This document shows positions 24,204-32,742 of a stretch of 64,000 nucleotides of DNA, in pieces. The notes beneath the pieces are model-generated. The model was not told the origin of the DNA and did not search any database. It saw only the letters and a list, made by a program, of their open reading frames with translations. Every line of letters starts with the position of its first letter. Position 1 is the first letter of the stretch. Location: the NCBI GenBank assembly GCA_964567665.1, contig CAZMNN010000002.1, forward strand, positions 1 through 64,000. The letters are read 5' to 3'. Source of the stretch: UBA1731 sp964567665 (lineage in GTDB: Bacteria > Verrucomicrobiota > Kiritimatiellia > RFP12 > UBA1067). Made by a program: the position numbers and the translations under genes.

Positions 24204-25010
24204 ATGAAAACGACACTCGGTTTTTTCGGCGCCGGCAAGATGGCGGAAGGAATTGTGCAGGCGGTCGCCGCCGCCGGCACGTTTGACCTCAAAAAAATCG
24301 TAATGGCGGAGACGCATCCGCCCCGCGCAAGGGAAATGGCAAAACGCTACGGCGTGAAAACCGTCTCTGACGCTGCGTTTGTCGCCACGAACGCGAACGC
24401 CATATTCCTTTCCGTGAAGCCGCAGGATGTCGCCGCGCTCGCAGAGAGAGTCAAGCCCAAACTCTCGTCCAAGACGCTCATAATTTCAATCGTGGCAGGA
24501 AAGTCGCTGGCGACCCTTCGCAAGATGTTCGGAGCGAAAGTGCGTCTCGTGCGCGTGATGCCGAACCTCGCCCTTCGCGCCAGAGAGGGAATGTGCGCAA
24601 TCTGTCCGGCGAAGAACGCAACCAAATCCGACGTCAATCTCGTGACGTCCATTCTCGACGCCGCCGGGCAGACAGTCGTCCTGCGAGAGAAGGACTTTGA
24701 CGCCGTGACCGCGCTTTCCGGATCGGGTCCGGCATTCTTCGCCTACATGGAGGAGGCCATGGCGGAAGGCGGCGTACGCCTTGGGCTGAAGCCGACCGTC
24801 GCCCGTCTGCTCGCCGAACAGACAATGCTCGGAACGGCGGCGTACCTCCGCAACAGCGGCGCAGATCTCGGCGAGTTCATCGACGGCGTGGCGACGAAGG
24901 GCGGCACAACGGCCGCTGGCATGGACGTAATGCGAGCCAGCGACATGAAGGAAACAGTGGCCGCGACATTGGCTGCGGCGGCGAAGCGGAGCGCGGAACT
25001 CGGCAAATGA
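24204..25010 (+). CDS. proC: pyrroline-5-carboxylate reductase
   Basis: 268 residues, normal for ProC, which reduces pyrroline-5-carboxylate to L-proline with NAD(P)H. The Rossmann motif GFFGAGKMAEGIV starts at once; FLSVKPQD, IVAGKS, RVMPNLALRAREG and the C-terminal signature AVTALSGSGPAFFAYM ... GATKGG-type block (VATKGGTTAAGMDVM) follow. ATG 24204 fits both the family N-terminus and the promoter seven bases upstream; the frame further upstream is not conserved. First gene of an operon with two GYF-type proteins and a glycosyltransferase; its stop overlaps the next start (ATGA). Confidence 0.95.
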   Translation: MKTTLGFFGAGKMAEGIVQAVAAAGTFDLKKIVMAETHPPRAREMAKRYGVKTVSDAAFVATNANAIFLSVKPQDVAALAERVKPKLSSKTLIISIVAGKSLATLRKMFGAKVRLVRVMPNLALRAREGMCAICPAKNATKSDVNLVTSILDAAGQTVVLREKDFDAVTALSGSGPAFFAYMEEAMAEGGVRLGLKPTVARLLAEQTMLGTAAYLRNSGADLGEFIDGVATKGGTTAAGMDVMRASDMKETVAATLAAAAKRSAELGK

Positions 25011-25690
25011 ACTGGTACGTAAGGAACGCTGACGCAAGGGTGTTCGGCCCCGTCGACGACGCAACACTCGTCGCATGGGCGAAGGACGGACGCATAGAGC
25101 CGTTCGCCGGCATCTCAAACGACCTCAAGTCCTGGAAGCTCGCATCCCTCGTGCCGATGCTCGAAATGGACTGGATCGTCGAAAACGAGCCGGGTCGGTT
25201 CTATGGCCCGACGCACCGCGCCGTAATCGACGACCTCATAAGGACCAAATCGCTGTCCGACACGTGCCGCATATACCGCGACGACCACAACGGCTCCACC
25301 GAGATGGCGATCACGGAACTTCGCAAGGAGGCGGAAACGGCGATGGCGGAACTCAAGGACGAGGCAGACCGCGCAATCGCGGAGGCAACGTCCGCCGCCG
25401 AATCCGCACGGAATGAGGCCGAGGCCATGCGAAAGCGGGCAGAGGCCAGCGAGGCGAAGGTTGCCGAGCTGGAGGCGAAAATCGCAAAACTCACCGAGGT
25501 CAAGCAACGCGAATGGACGATGGACGTAATGGAGCCGGAAATAGTGTCCGAGACGCCACCACCGAAAATGCACGACTTGTTCAATGGCGAACGCCCCAAC
25601 ACGCTTGCGCAGCTTGAACGTCAGGCTCAGGCGGAACTTGCCCGGATGGGGGCATCCGAAGCCAAGAGATTCTTCAGGATGAAACGATAG
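25007..25690 (+). CDS. GYF-like (DUF4339) coiled-coil protein
   Basis: 227 residues. Residues 1-50 (WYVRNADARVFGPVDDATLVAWAKDGRIEP...W) match the bacterial GYF_2 domain, and a second, weaker copy (DWIVENEPGRFYGPTHRAVIDDLI) follows at 53-85. Residues about 95-165 are a long heptad-like Ala/Glu/Lys coiled coil (ELRKEAETAMAELKDEADRAIAEA). The C-terminus (ELARMGASEAKRFFRMKR) is basic. GYF domains bind proline-rich peptides. Translationally coupled to proC by ATGA and followed by a paralogue 26 bases later; no signal peptide. Confidence 0.7.
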   Translation: MNWYVRNADARVFGPVDDATLVAWAKDGRIEPFAGISNDLKSWKLASLVPMLEMDWIVENEPGRFYGPTHRAVIDDLIRTKSLSDTCRIYRDDHNGSTEMAITELRKEAETAMAELKDEADRAIAEATSAAESARNEAEAMRKRAEASEAKVAELEAKIAKLTEVKQREWTMDVMEPEIVSETPPPKMHDLFNGERPNTLAQLERQAQAELARMGASEAKRFFRMKR

Positions 25691-25716
25691 ATGAACGGCA
25701 GGACGGAGACAGCGAC

Positions 25717-27048
25717 ATGACGGAAAAATGGTATTTGAGAACCCAGGACGACACCTTCGGCCCGGAAACCAAGGAGCGGCTCATCGAGTGGGCAAAGATG
25801 GGCAGAATCCAGCCCGGACAGGAGATATCCAGCGACGGAGCGAACTGGCAGCCCGCAGTCGAAGTCCCCTTCCTCGACATGCGCTGGTCAATCGACATCG
25901 GAGACGGCACACCGCGAGGTCCGTTCAACAAGTTCGCCGCCGAAGCGCTTCTCAGGAGCGGGCGGCTTCCCGCCGCCTCCAAGCTTATAGAGGTTGAACC
26001 TGCGTTCGCAACACAGCCGGAGGAACCGCAAGCGGACACCTGCGTTCAGCCCGTGCCTGATGCGCAATCAAGCCCTGCGCCGACGGATGAGAACGTTCCT
26101 GCATCCGGCGATGGCAGCGCTCAACAGGCGACAGACGGCGCAGAGACACCGCAGCCAGCCACGCAAAACGACACCGTAAGGATTGTCGAAAAGATCGTCA
26201 AAGTTCCTGTAGAGGTGATAAAGGAAGTTGTAAGGGAAGTTCCCGTTGAGGTCGTCAAGGAGGTTGTGAAGGAGGTTCCGGTCGAGAAGGTTGTGGTCAA
26301 GGAGAAGATTGTCGAAGTCGAATCCGCCGCACTGCTCGCAAAGGCCGCAGCCCTGGAAGCGGAGGTCGCGGCCGCAAAGCGCGAGACCTTGACGCTCGAA
26401 GGCGAAATACGGCGGTTGCCGTCAAACGCAAAGGAGGCCGCAGACACCGAAGCCGCCATCTACTGGCTTCTGCGCGGAGAGGCCGACGATCTTGCAAAGG
26501 TGATCGAGGAAGAGAAAGCCGAGGCCCAAGCGGCACAGGCGCGCTGGAACGAGCGCGTGGACAGGCTGTCCGCCCGCAGAATCGAGATACTCAAGCGCAT
26601 CGGCGACGACGAAAAGGACATGAAGAGCCGCACACTCCGCGCCAACCCGGCAGATCCGCGCACGGTGCAACTCAAGCAGGAGCTTGACGCCTTGCGTCTC
26701 GTCGCCGAGAAGAACGCATACGAAAGCGGACAGCGCATCAAGGATCTGACACGCGAACTGAACGAAAAGCGCACCGAAGCTGACCGTCTTGCCTCGCAGC
26801 TGGCGGACGTGAAGCGTCTTCAGGTTCAGATACAGGATCTCAGGGAGCGGCTGCAGGTGCGCGAACGGGAACTAATGTCGGAACGGCAGGCAAACGAAGA
26901 ACTCCGGAGAACCGCCGAAGAGGCTCAGCAGACGCTTCTCAAGCGGCTCTCCGAACTGGAGGCAAGTCTGCCCGTCCGTTCAGTGCACTCCGGAAGCGCA
27001 CATTCGGAAACATCACGCTTTCCGGTATGGATGAAGCTCAAGAAGTGA
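25717..27048 (+). CDS. GYF-like (DUF4339) protein with a long coiled coil
   Basis: 443 residues, a longer paralogue of the preceding gene. Residues 1-50 (KWYLRTQDDTFGPETKERLIEWAKMGRIQPGQEIS) form the GYF_2 domain, with a second related block up to ~95. A Pro/Ala/Thr-rich linker (~100-150) leads into a Val/Lys/Glu repeat (VKVPVEVIKEVV, VVKEVPVEKVV) like the K-V-P-V repeats of cytoskeletal or septal proteins, then coiled coil from ~195 to ~430 (LRERLQVRERELMSERQANEELRRT). It may be a cytosolic scaffold binding a proline-rich partner. Function unknown; no membrane segment. Confidence 0.65.
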   Translation: MTEKWYLRTQDDTFGPETKERLIEWAKMGRIQPGQEISSDGANWQPAVEVPFLDMRWSIDIGDGTPRGPFNKFAAEALLRSGRLPAASKLIEVEPAFATQPEEPQADTCVQPVPDAQSSPAPTDENVPASGDGSAQQATDGAETPQPATQNDTVRIVEKIVKVPVEVIKEVVREVPVEVVKEVVKEVPVEKVVVKEKIVEVESAALLAKAAALEAEVAAAKRETLTLEGEIRRLPSNAKEAADTEAAIYWLLRGEADDLAKVIEEEKAEAQAAQARWNERVDRLSARRIEILKRIGDDEKDMKSRTLRANPADPRTVQLKQELDALRLVAEKNAYESGQRIKDLTRELNEKRTEADRLASQLADVKRLQVQIQDLRERLQVRERELMSERQANEELRRTAEEAQQTLLKRLSELEASLPVRSVHSGSAHSETSRFPVWMKLKK

Positions 27049-27049
27049 C

Positions 27050-27718
27050 ATGAAATCCCTGTCGCTTGTCATACCGGCATACGGCGCGGGCGGACTTGTC
27101 GGCGGCATCCTGTCGCACGTCCATGCGCTTGCCGACACGGCGGCGACCTGCGGATTTTCGCTTGTCGAAACGATTGTCGTGGACGACTGCGGCGAACCAC
27201 GCATGACTTCAGCGGAACTTGTTCAGCAACCGGGAATTCCGCTCAAGATCCTGCGCAACGACCGCAATATGGGCAAAGGCTACAGCGTGAGACGCGGTGC
27301 ACTTGCAGCGAAAGGAGCCTGGGTGCTGATGAGCGATGTGGACGAATCCGCCCCACTCACTGAGTTCGCCGCCCTCGCCACCCGTTCAGACTGCGCAATG
27401 GTGTGCGGCAGCCGATGCGGCGGAACGGACAGAAGGCCGCTCTCAAGACGAATCATGTCGAGACTGTTCAACATGATCTCAGGCACCGGGCTGAAGGACA
27501 GCCAATGCGGATTCAAGCTCTTCAACATGTCCATGATGCGCCCGGTGTTCGAGAATCTGCGCACCGACCGCTTCGCGTTCGACGTGGAGCTTATACGGAA
27601 AGCGCCGTCCGTCGCGGAAGTGCCGGTGGAATGGCACGGCGGACAGCGCAGCTCCCTCAGGCTGTGGAGAGATGCGCCGCGAATGCTTTGGGATCTCGTA
27701 AAGATCCGCCTGTCTTAG
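27050..27718 (+). CDS. family 2 glycosyltransferase (dolichyl-phosphate mannosyltransferase-like)
   Basis: 222 residues. SLVIPAYGAGGLVGGIL, IVVDDCGEP and LRNDRNMGKGYSVRRGAL match the nucleotide-sugar site of DPM1-like GT2 enzymes; MSDVDES supplies the metal-binding DxD. RLFNMISGTGLKDSQCGFKLF and the acceptor-side FDVELIRKA are typical of the family. It would attach a sugar to a polyprenyl phosphate; it has no membrane domain, unlike the GT2 at 10885. One base separates it from the GYF gene. Its stop (TAG, 27716-27718) overlaps the convergent lptD stop. Confidence 0.85.
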   Translation: MKSLSLVIPAYGAGGLVGGILSHVHALADTAATCGFSLVETIVVDDCGEPRMTSAELVQQPGIPLKILRNDRNMGKGYSVRRGALAAKGAWVLMSDVDESAPLTEFAALATRSDCAMVCGSRCGGTDRRPLSRRIMSRLFNMISGTGLKDSQCGFKLFNMSMMRPVFENLRTDRFAFDVELIRKAPSVAEVPVEWHGGQRSSLRLWRDAPRMLWDLVKIRLS

Positions 27719-29919
27719 AACTTCGCAAGGTCGAGCATCGACCCTGCGCCGAGTGCTCGCAGATATACCGCGAATCCGAAATCCACATCGCTATCCTGCT
27801 TCGAACCGTCGATGCGGCGTATGCTGTTCTCGTAGTTTACGGAGAACCTGAAGCCAAGGCAGTCCGTAAGGAAGTCGAACCACGCACCAGTCGAATCAAG
27901 CTCGTTGCACCTTGCGTCCCAGCGGATGAACGGTGACCACTCGAACCAATCGCACACCGTATGCTTGAATCCGGCACGGATTATGTTGGAATACTGATAG
28001 TTCCAGCGGTCATACTCCGAGGGAAGATAATCCCAGATGCGATGGTCGCGCCCAATGTAGCCCAAATCCCACGAGAAGCTCTGCGACACCCGATGCTCAA
28101 AGTTGATGTCCGCATATGCGACCTTCTCGCTGTCGACGTCATACTCCGTCCTTGACGAAAACGTCATCCTGTTCGACGGCCGGAACCTGAGCATGAGGCC
28201 CGGCGTCACGCAATCCGTCCGGTTGTAGTAGCCGTTCTCGCGGTTCTTCGGATATCCGGCGTAGTAGCCGCGCTTGATGTAGCTCTCATCCTCAAACGGG
28301 ATGGCCGCATAGACATCCGATTCGAACACTGAACGGGTGAATCCGTTCTCCTTCGTCTTGCGGAAGTAGTTGCGGATGCCGGGACGGATGCCGTGCCAGC
28401 TGTACGGCAGACCGCGCCCCTCGAAACCGAACTGATCCAGCCAATCCATCGAACCGTCGTAGTTGTCAAACATGTAGTTGCGGTTTTTCTTTCCCGTTCC
28501 GTAGTTCACGTCCTGGTACGAATAGTCCACGTAAGGCTCGAAGATATGCTGCCATTCTTCGTTCAGCCATGCGGATGCGCGTGTGGATGCGGTGATCCCC
28601 ACCTCCGCAATCCCGCGATACATCGCATCGCCGGATGCGCTCAGGCAATTCTTCTCCGGGTCGCCCGAATCGCTCCACCATGTCGCACGGTAGCCGACAC
28701 GCGGAACGAACGAGAAGACGTCTGCAATCATGAACGGCAGGGTGACGCGATGGCTCGAATCTGCGCGAAACGCCTGGTAGTCCGCGCCGCGTCCGGAAAG
28801 ACCGATGTACGGCGAGTAGCGGTACATCGGATCCTTCGATCCGTATTTTGCGTACTGCCGGTTCAGGTAGCCGGCACGTGTCTGAGATTCATAGTTCAGC
28901 GGGAGATCGAATATCGGCTGAGGTTCGATCGCCACCCACGCTTCGGGCAGTCTTGCGACGCCGGCATAGAAGTCGTTGACCGGGCCGGAGACGGAGGCTC
29001 CGGCCGCCCAGAGGTTCTCGCGATGCTCGTACCACGCCTCGTTCACGGGGATGGATTCGTAGCCGTTCTCGCGCCGGGCGAAATCACGGAGATAGTGGGA
29101 GTCGGAGAGGAACTGAGCCTTGACGTTGAATGCGTCACGTTCCGTGAAGTCGGAACGGTGCTCCAAAATCACACGATAGCGCTTGCGCTCGACCTCGCTT
29201 CCCCAGTTCTGGTAGTTGTAGTGGTTGGAATCGCTCCAGTGGCGGTCATACCGGTCGTAGTCCTCATCCCACGCATAGAAGCCCTTTATCTTGCCCTTGC
29301 CGTATTCACCGAGACGCCACCGGACAGTCTGCCCGACCTCCACGCCGTTCTTCTGGCGCAGATTGAAGTATGTGCTGCCTCCAAGACCGAGAGCGCCGTC
29401 GCCGAACTCGTTGCGGATGTCGTAGACGTATCCGGAAAGAAAGTAGCAGCCCCAACGGCTCGTGTAGCCCGGCATGAACCTGAACCCGTAGTTCGTGTTC
29501 AGCGGGTAGAACATCCACGGAAGCCAGAACACCGGAACGTCCTCGTAGTACAGCCATACGTTTTTGGCGGTGATGGCCGCATCCGTCTCGTAGACGAAGC
29601 TGCCGGTCAACTTCCAGTGCAGATCGTCAAGGGCATTCGTGCAAGTGGTGAACATCGCATTCTCGCCGAAATCGTAGACGCCGTCGGCGCTCCGCGAAAG
29701 CTCCTTTGTGTAGAACCTGTACACACCGGACTCCGCCTTGATGTCGCCAGTTGCACGAACCTCGCCGGTCTTCCGGCTTGCGGCAAGCGTGCCGCCGGAG
29801 AACGTGAGGGCGCCGAAGCCCTGTTTAGACGGCTTCTCAGGCAGATCCTCGAACAGCTGCGAACCGGACGCGACGGCCGCAACGACCGCTACCGTCAATG
29901 CCAACGTGCGCTTATGCAT
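27715..29919 (-). CDS. lptD: LPS assembly outer-membrane protein LptD
   Basis: 734 residues; ATG 29919 gives a signal peptide (MHKRTLALTVAVVAAVASG) and overlaps the RNase gene by eight bases. The N-terminal beta-jellyroll has GGTLAASRKTGEVRATGDIKAESGVYRFYTKEL and the signature AKNVWLYYEDVPVFWLPWMFYPL seen in LptD/OstA proteins. From about residue 170 Tyr/Trp/Gly-rich alternating strands form the C-terminal barrel, ending in ...AGSMLDLAKF. LptD with LptE inserts LPS into the outer leaflet; lptE lies in this window at 40904-41446. Shorter than the E. coli protein (~784). Last gene of the mreB operon. Confidence 0.85.
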   Translation of the reverse strand: MHKRTLALTVAVVAAVASGSQLFEDLPEKPSKQGFGALTFSGGTLAASRKTGEVRATGDIKAESGVYRFYTKELSRSADGVYDFGENAMFTTCTNALDDLHWKLTGSFVYETDAAITAKNVWLYYEDVPVFWLPWMFYPLNTNYGFRFMPGYTSRWGCYFLSGYVYDIRNEFGDGALGLGGSTYFNLRQKNGVEVGQTVRWRLGEYGKGKIKGFYAWDEDYDRYDRHWSDSNHYNYQNWGSEVERKRYRVILEHRSDFTERDAFNVKAQFLSDSHYLRDFARRENGYESIPVNEAWYEHRENLWAAGASVSGPVNDFYAGVARLPEAWVAIEPQPIFDLPLNYESQTRAGYLNRQYAKYGSKDPMYRYSPYIGLSGRGADYQAFRADSSHRVTLPFMIADVFSFVPRVGYRATWWSDSGDPEKNCLSASGDAMYRGIAEVGITASTRASAWLNEEWQHIFEPYVDYSYQDVNYGTGKKNRNYMFDNYDGSMDWLDQFGFEGRGLPYSWHGIRPGIRNYFRKTKENGFTRSVFESDVYAAIPFEDESYIKRGYYAGYPKNRENGYYNRTDCVTPGLMLRFRPSNRMTFSSRTEYDVDSEKVAYADINFEHRVSQSFSWDLGYIGRDHRIWDYLPSEYDRWNYQYSNIIRAGFKHTVCDWFEWSPFIRWDARCNELDSTGAWFDFLTDCLGFRFSVNYENSIRRIDGSKQDSDVDFGFAVYLRALGAGSMLDLAKF

Positions 29920-31555
29920 TTCTTGCACCTCCCGATGAATAGAGGGTCTTCCCAGTCTCGGCGTCAAGAATCGAAAACGACTCCGGATGACGGTGAAGCT
30001 CTGCGACAAAGGTAAGCTTGGTGTTGAACGCGGTCTGCATCTCAGACAGTATCTTGGCGTCCTCCGTCCGAAGCCTCTGCAGCACAGCAGGGGCGATGAG
30101 TATCTTCGGCACGAACGGCTTCTTCTCCTCGTCGGCTCGTTTGAGCAACGCGGTCAGATGGCGCTGCAGTTCAATCGAGATTGCGAGCGGCGACTTCACG
30201 AGGCCGTGTCCGGCGCAGACAGGGCAGGTCGAGGTGAGCATCGACAGCAGCGACTCCTCCTGCCGCTGGCGCGACATCTCAAGCAGTCCGAGTTCGGAGA
30301 TCCCAAGCACGTTGGTGCGGGCGCGGTCGCGCTTCAGTGCCGTCTTGAACGCCTTTTCGACCTGCTTCTGGTGCTTCCGGCTCTTCATGTCGATGAGGTC
30401 AAGCACCACAAGTCCGCCGATGTTGCGGAGCCGCAGCTGACGCGCAACCTCCTCCACGGCCTCAAGGTTCACCTCCAGGATGGCATCCTCCTGCGAACCC
30501 TTCCCCTCCTTGCTCTTGTGATGGCCGGTGTTGACGTCCACCGCGATAAGCGCCTCCGTCTCGTCAATCACGAGATAGCCGCCGCTCTTCAGCGGCACCT
30601 GGCGGCGAAACGCCTCGTCGAGCTGACGTCCAATCCCGTAGTGGTCAAATATGTTCTTCGATCCGTCGTACCTCTTGAGCTTCTTCTGGGCGCGTCTCGA
30701 TATCTTCGCCGTGAGGGCCTTCATCTCCTCGTACGACTTCTCGTCGTCGATGATCACGGCGTCGATGTCCTCCGTGAGCCAGTCGCGCACGACGCGCTCC
30801 ACAAGCCCCGGCTCCTGGTACACGCAGCAAGGAGTGCGAAGGTTCCGGACGTTGCCCTTGAGCTCGTTCCATGATTCAAGCAGGTTGCGCAGGTCGCGGG
30901 CAAACGCCTTCGGGCTTGCGCCCGCACCGGCGGTGCGGACGATCACGCCGACATCCTCCGGAAGGAGAAGCCTGTCGAGAATCTTCTTGAGACGGCTGCG
31001 CTCGTTTGCGTCGCCGATCTTGCGCGACACGCCGCGAAGTTTCTCTCCGGGCATCATCACAAGGTAGCGGCCGGGAATGGAGAGGTTCGCCGTGACGCGA
31101 GGCCCCTTCGTCGATATCGGGCCCTTCGTGACCTGCACGATTATCTCCGATCCCTTGGGAAACCGCTTTTCGACCTCCTCGTTTGTGATTCGCGCCGCAC
31201 GCGCCTTTGCACCGCGCTTGCCGCCCTTGGAGTCCTTCCTTGAACCGCCCTTCTGCGCCTCCTCATCATCGTCAAGGAACGCATCGACATCCGACGTCAT
31301 GTCCCAGTAGTGCAGAAATGCGTTTCGCGGAAGCCCGATATCCACGAACGCCGCCTGAAGGTCGTGCTCAAGGTTCTGGATGCGCCCCTTGAAGACGGAG
31401 CCGACAAGCCGCTCCTCCTCCGGATGCTCCACCATGTACTCCTCGAGGCGGCCGTTCTCAATGACGGCGACCCGGGTCTCGAGCTTTTCGACGTTTACGA
31501 TTATCTCCCGCCTGAACTTCGGTTTGCGGAACCAGTTGATGATCTTCTCCAGCAT
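29912..31555 (-). CDS. rng: ribonuclease G/E
   Basis: 547 residues, close to RNase G size and without the long RNase E degradosome tail. The S1 domain appears as VGSVFKGRIQNLEHDLQAAFVDIGLPRNAFLH. Catalytic aspartates are visible in IAVDVNTGH and VVLDLIDMKSR; the zinc-link CPVCAGHG sits near the C-terminus. ATG 31555 starts MLEKIINWFRKP, a short amphipathic lead-in; the open frame further upstream is non-conserved. An insert between the S1 strands (DDDEEAQKGGSRKDSKGGKRGAKARA) is lysine-rich and may bind RNA. The enzyme processes rRNA and mRNA. It is seven bases after rodA. Confidence 0.93.
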   Translation of the reverse strand: MLEKIINWFRKPKFRREIIVNVEKLETRVAVIENGRLEEYMVEHPEEERLVGSVFKGRIQNLEHDLQAAFVDIGLPRNAFLHYWDMTSDVDAFLDDDEEAQKGGSRKDSKGGKRGAKARAARITNEEVEKRFPKGSEIIVQVTKGPISTKGPRVTANLSIPGRYLVMMPGEKLRGVSRKIGDANERSRLKKILDRLLLPEDVGVIVRTAGAGASPKAFARDLRNLLESWNELKGNVRNLRTPCCVYQEPGLVERVVRDWLTEDIDAVIIDDEKSYEEMKALTAKISRRAQKKLKRYDGSKNIFDHYGIGRQLDEAFRRQVPLKSGGYLVIDETEALIAVDVNTGHHKSKEGKGSQEDAILEVNLEAVEEVARQLRLRNIGGLVVLDLIDMKSRKHQKQVEKAFKTALKRDRARTNVLGISELGLLEMSRQRQEESLLSMLTSTCPVCAGHGLVKSPLAISIELQRHLTALLKRADEEKKPFVPKILIAPAVLQRLRTEDAKILSEMQTAFNTKLTFVAELHRHPESFSILDAETGKTLYSSGGARNA

Positions 31556-31562
31556 GATTTCC

Positions 31563-32717
31563 TCAGGTTGTCTTTTCGTCCCTGTGAAGGGATACGGATT
31601 GCACGATGCCAAGGGAGGCAAGCAGCACCACAAGGAACGTCTTTCCCGCACTTATGAACGGCAGGGGCAGTCCCGTGATCGGCATAAGCCCTATGGACAT
31701 CGCTATGTTTATGTATACGTGAACAAAAATCAGCGTCATGACGCCGATGACGATAAGCCGTCCTCTGTCGTCCTTCGACCGCAGCGCAGTCCATAGACCG
31801 GAGACGAGCAGAGCAAGGAACAGGGTCAGCACAGTCGCAGATCCGACGAACCCCGTCTCCTCGGCAAGCACACAGAAGATGAAGTCGTTCATGGAAACGC
31901 TCGGCGGCAGATATCCGAGGAACTTCTGCTCGCCTTTGCCGATTCCCTTTCCGGTGAGGGATCCCGACCCTATCGATATCTTCGCCTGACGGAGATTCCA
32001 TCCGCTTCCGTATGGATCCGCCTCCGGATTGAGGAACGTCTTCAGCCGCCTGACCTGATGATCCTTGAGAGGAAGACGCCTGTATATCTTTTCACGCAAC
32101 TCAGGGTTGGACGTAGTCTCCGCGACATGGACAGACCCAAGCACAACGGCGGCGGCAATCGCGCAGACGGCAAGGAGCGGAACCAGTATGCGCAGACACA
32201 CCCTCGCGCAGAGCAGCATGACCATCGCCGCCGGCACAAGCGCCAGCGCGGTGCCGAGATCCGGTTCGGCGAGTATCAGAAACGCGGGAACGGCAATCAT
32301 GCCAAGCCCGAACGCAAGATCCTTGAATCCGAACGAATCGCGTCCGGCGCCGAACACCTTGGCAAGCATCAGAATCAACGCAGGCTTCGCGATTTCGCTC
32401 GGCTGGAAGAACCATAGCCAGCGCTTGCCGCCGTACACCTCGTCGCCGAACGCCAGAACGGCGACAAGCATGGCAAGCGAAAGCAGAAAGCATGGCGTGG
32501 AACAGATATCCAGTATCTTCCTGTAATCGACAGCCGCCAGTATGAAGTAGACGACCAGCCCAAAAATGGCCGTGGCCGCATGGACGCGCCACGCCTCCTG
32601 CAGCGTCTCCACAGTACGGGCCGCTCCGGCGGAACGTATGCACACAACGCCGATCACCGACAGCGCGACCATCGACAGGAACATCACCCAGTTGAAACGG
32701 AAGAGAGCCTTCAGCAT
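31563..32717 (-). CDS. rodA: rod-shape peptidoglycan glycosyltransferase RodA (SEDS family)
   Basis: 384 residues with about ten membrane helices. SEDS landmarks: WLWFFQPSEIAKPALIL (PSE motif), ILAEPDLGTALALV (catalytic-loop EPD.G), SIGSGSLTGKGIGKGEQKFLGYLPP and the C-terminal GLPLPFISAGKTFLV (normally GLPLPFMSYGG, here S-A-G-K). It polymerises glycan strands from lipid II with the class B PBP encoded just upstream. ATG 32717 follows GGAG; an alternative ATG at 32735 lacks a good site. Gene order PBP2-RodA fits the Rod complex. Confidence 0.93.
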   Translation of the reverse strand: MLKALFRFNWVMFLSMVALSVIGVVCIRSAGAARTVETLQEAWRVHAATAIFGLVVYFILAAVDYRKILDICSTPCFLLSLAMLVAVLAFGDEVYGGKRWLWFFQPSEIAKPALILMLAKVFGAGRDSFGFKDLAFGLGMIAVPAFLILAEPDLGTALALVPAAMVMLLCARVCLRILVPLLAVCAIAAAVVLGSVHVAETTSNPELREKIYRRLPLKDHQVRRLKTFLNPEADPYGSGWNLRQAKISIGSGSLTGKGIGKGEQKFLGYLPPSVSMNDFIFCVLAEETGFVGSATVLTLFLALLVSGLWTALRSKDDRGRLIVIGVMTLIFVHVYINIAMSIGLMPITGLPLPFISAGKTFLVVLLASLGIVQSVSLHRDEKTT

Positions 32718-32742
32718 TTCAGATCTCCATTCCATGCACCGA

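Noticed and set aside
28393..30015. 540-codon plus-strand frame
   Set aside because: Opposite strand of lptD, which has clear family motifs and an operon context.
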